DNA from: an uncultured Acidimicrobiia bacterium
GTDB lineage: Bacteria > Actinomycetota > Acidimicrobiia > IMCC26256 > CALEDW01
Assembly (NCBI GenBank): GCA_937949585.1
Contig: CALEDW010000203.1
Span: 1 to 15,483, forward strand
Length of the DNA stretch: 15,483 nt
Reading direction: 5' to 3'
The notes beneath the pieces were generated by a model. The model saw only the letters and a program-made list of their open reading frames with translations, had not been told where the DNA came from and ran no database searches. Positions 14,095-15,483 of this stretch are shown piece by piece. Position numbers and translations under genes: made by a program. How positions within the stretch are numbered: the stretch's first letter is position 1; the number at the start of each line of letters is the position of its first letter.

Positions 14095-14793
14095 TCACAG
14101 CGCCAGCCGGAACGCCCCGGGACGGACCCGGACCCGAATCCGCTCGGCACGCCCGCAAGCCGCGCCGTCGGCCCACAGGGGGCAGGGCCGGGCGCCGCGC
14201 ACCTCGACCTCCCGGCCCCGGGCGGTGACGATCCGGGGGTGTGGCAGGTGGGTGGCGGTGCGCAGGCGGCGACGCATCGCAGCCCGCTCTCCCGGCGCCG
14301 GCGCGTAGACCTGCACCTCGAGCACCCCGTCCCCGGGGTGCGCGCCGGGCACCACGTCTGCGGTCCCGAGGAACTCGGCGTTGGCGATCACCACCGCCAC
14401 CGCCCGTCCTGCGAAGCGCTCCCGGCCGTCCACGCCGACGCGCAGGGCGCGTGACCGGTGCCAGGCGCGCAGCCGGTCGGGCCGGGTCCCGACGACGACG
14501 TGCCCGACCGCGAACCCCGCCACTCCCCCGTCGCCCGTGCCGGGTCCCACTCCCAGGTCCATCCCGTCGATCGGGACGGTCACCCCGGCCCCGGGGCCGG
14601 GGTGTGGGTGCAGGCCGAGCGTGCGGGCCAGACCGTCCGGTGACGGTGGACGCCAGTGCACGGTCACGCCGGGCCGGTCGGCGACGGCACGGGCCAGCTC
14701 GACCTCCCCGCCCTGGACCACCAGGTGCACCGGGCCGCCGCCGTCGGGGGCGGCCCAGGCGCCCAGCCCGCTCACCGGCGACCCAGGCGGCAC
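14095..14793 (-). CDS. Diacylglycerol-kinase-like protein lacking the catalytic N-terminal motif
   Basis: A 232-residue protein resembling the C-terminal, beta-sandwich half of DAGK/YegS-type lipid kinases. Typical segments are VVIANAEFLGTADVVPGAHP then GDGVLEVQVY, RRLRTATHLPHPRI, and a final LWADGAACG, RIRVRVRPGAFRLAL run. The N-terminal domain is short and reads VHLVVQGGEVELARAV, with no GGDGT nucleotide-binding motif. The usual late D-G-E is D-G-A. It is thus probably not an active kinase. I chose GTG 14793, which has GGAGG nine bases upstream, over the 62-base overlap with the helicase that the longest frame would need. It follows the helicase almost directly, so the two are likely co-transcribed. 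Confidence 0.72.
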   Translation of the reverse strand: MPPGSPVSGLGAWAAPDGGGPVHLVVQGGEVELARAVADRPGVTVHWRPPSPDGLARTLGLHPHPGPGAGVTVPIDGMDLGVGPGTGDGGVAGFAVGHVVVGTRPDRLRAWHRSRALRVGVDGRERFAGRAVAVVIANAEFLGTADVVPGAHPGDGVLEVQVYAPAPGERAAMRRRLRTATHLPHPRIVTARGREVEVRGARPCPLWADGAACGRAERIRVRVRPGAFRLAL

Positions 14794-14797
14794 CGGC

Positions 14798-15483
14798 TCA
14801 TGCCTCCACGAGCCCGGAGACGGCGACCACCCCCCGCCGACAGGCGTCCGCGGCGTCACGGGCGGCGGCCGCGACCGCCGGCCCGGGCGCGACCTCGGCG
14901 ATCTGGCCGAGCAGGTCGATCACGAGCTTGGTGACCCGGACGAAGTCGCCGCCGGTGAGGTCCTCGTCGGCGAGTACCTCGGCCAGCGGCGCGCCCCGGG
15001 CCCAGGCCCACAGCGCCTCGACGAGGCCTGGGTCGGGCCGGCGGGTCTCGGGGAGCCCGGCGTCGTCCTCCGAGAGGCGCAGCTCCCGCCACAGCGCCTC
15101 CAGCGCGCGGATCCGCTCGCCGAGACGCCGGGTCGGGGGACGCACGGCCACCCCCGGTGCCTCCGGTCCCCGCCGCTCGTACGCCAGGCACGACGTGAGC
15201 GCGGCGATCTCGGCGGGGTCGAGGCCGTCGAAGCAGCCGGTGCGCAGCGCCTCGGCGAGCAGCAGATCGGTCTCGCAGGTGAGGCGGGCCAGCGCCCGGC
15301 CGGCGGCGGTGAGCCGCCATCCGTCGACGTAGCCCCAGGCGGCCAGGACCCGCAGAACCCGGTCGAGCTGGCGGGCCAGGCTCTCGTTGCGGCTGCGGAT
15401 CCTCCGCTCGAGCCGGGACCGCTCGCGCTCGAGGCGCTCCAGCTCCTCCAGGGAGCGCAGGTGCCGCGGGAGCTCGGGGCAGG
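14798..15483 (-). CDS. Ski2/HelY-like DEAD/DEAH-box RNA helicase, C-terminal part (partial)
   Basis: 227 residues in frame to the window edge, with the 5' part outside. They match the C-terminal (DSHCT-type) region of Ski2-like helicases such as mycobacterial HelY. Visible segments in order are ELERLERERSRLERRIRSR (coiled coil), SLARQLDRVLRVLAAWGYVD (family signature), LTAAGRALARL and TDLLLAEALRTGCFDGLDP, followed by AALTSCLAYERRGPEAP, WAWARGAPLAEVLADEDLTG, GDFVRVTKLVIDLLGQIAEV and RRGVVAVSGLVEA at the stop. This end module clamps RNA in characterised Ski2/Mtr4-type enzymes. The ATPase core is not in view, so activity cannot be judged. The stop is just before the DAGK-like gene. Confidence 0.9.
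   Translation of the reverse strand, partial: CPELPRHLRSLEELERLERERSRLERRIRSRNESLARQLDRVLRVLAAWGYVDGWRLTAAGRALARLTCETDLLLAEALRTGCFDGLDPAEIAALTSCLAYERRGPEAPGVAVRPPTRRLGERIRALEALWRELRLSEDDAGLPETRRPDPGLVEALWAWARGAPLAEVLADEDLTGGDFVRVTKLVIDLLGQIAEVAPGPAVAAAARDAADACRRGVVAVSGLVEA

Noticed and set aside
1..15483. tRNA, rRNA, CRISPR, insertion sequence or phage genes
   Set aside because: I looked for T-loop GGTTC-type motifs, regularly spaced repeats, transposase motifs and terminal inverted repeats on both strands and found none that hold up.

Overview
This is a very GC-rich, tightly packed bacterial window with a strong GTG start bias and many 4-nt stop/start overlaps. A DUF4193-like Zn-ribbon protein, the catabolic gene set and a HelY/Ski2-type helicase point to Actinomycetota. 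An Acidimicrobiia-like lineage is my inference and is not proven by the sequence. I see no rRNA, tRNA, CRISPR array, insertion sequence or phage gene.

Region A (1-6711, + strand) is one catabolic operon of seven overlapping genes. In order they are: the C-terminal end of a TetR-type regulator, a PaaK-like acyl/aryl-CoA ligase with intact motifs, a stand-alone protein resembling only the N-terminal part of an AMP-binding enzyme, an amidohydrolase-2 (metal TIM-barrel) protein, a thiolase-fold protein without the usual nucleophilic cysteine, a DUF35 Zn-ribbon/OB-fold partner, and an AMP-binding protein whose P-loop and C-terminal catalytic lysine are both degenerate. Thiolase-like plus DUF35 is the arrangement of the steroid side-chain aldolase Ltp2-ChsH2. 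The likely theme is CoA activation of a carboxylic acid followed by carbon-carbon cleavage of a CoA-bound intermediate. The substrate cannot be read from the sequence.

Region B (6742-10419, - strand) is a second, convergent operon. In transcription order it holds a DUF4193 acidic protein, apolipoprotein N-acyltransferase (lnt), a 231-aa hypothetical protein, a GNAT acetyltransferase and a Nudix hydrolase. The convergent junction holds a small GC hairpin and an unexpected AT-rich near-palindrome. Upstream of DUF4193 is a roughly 400-base non-coding stretch with hairpins and promoter-like hexamers.

Region C (10825-14094): a tandem ThyX-like protein (-) diverges from a secreted Kelch-repeat protein (+). 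The Kelch protein ends in a Thr-rich linker, an LARTG motif and a membrane helix, as expected for a class E sortase substrate.

Region D (14095-15483, - strand) has the C-terminal part of a Ski2/HelY-like helicase, running off the window edge. It is followed by a small protein resembling the C-terminal half of a diacylglycerol-kinase-like enzyme.

The points most worth following up are the operon with one intact and two degraded ANL-type proteins beside a cysteine-less thiolase/DUF35 pair, the tandem ThyX-like protein with altered signature motifs, and the LARTG-anchored Kelch protein with a cysteine pair in each of four blades.
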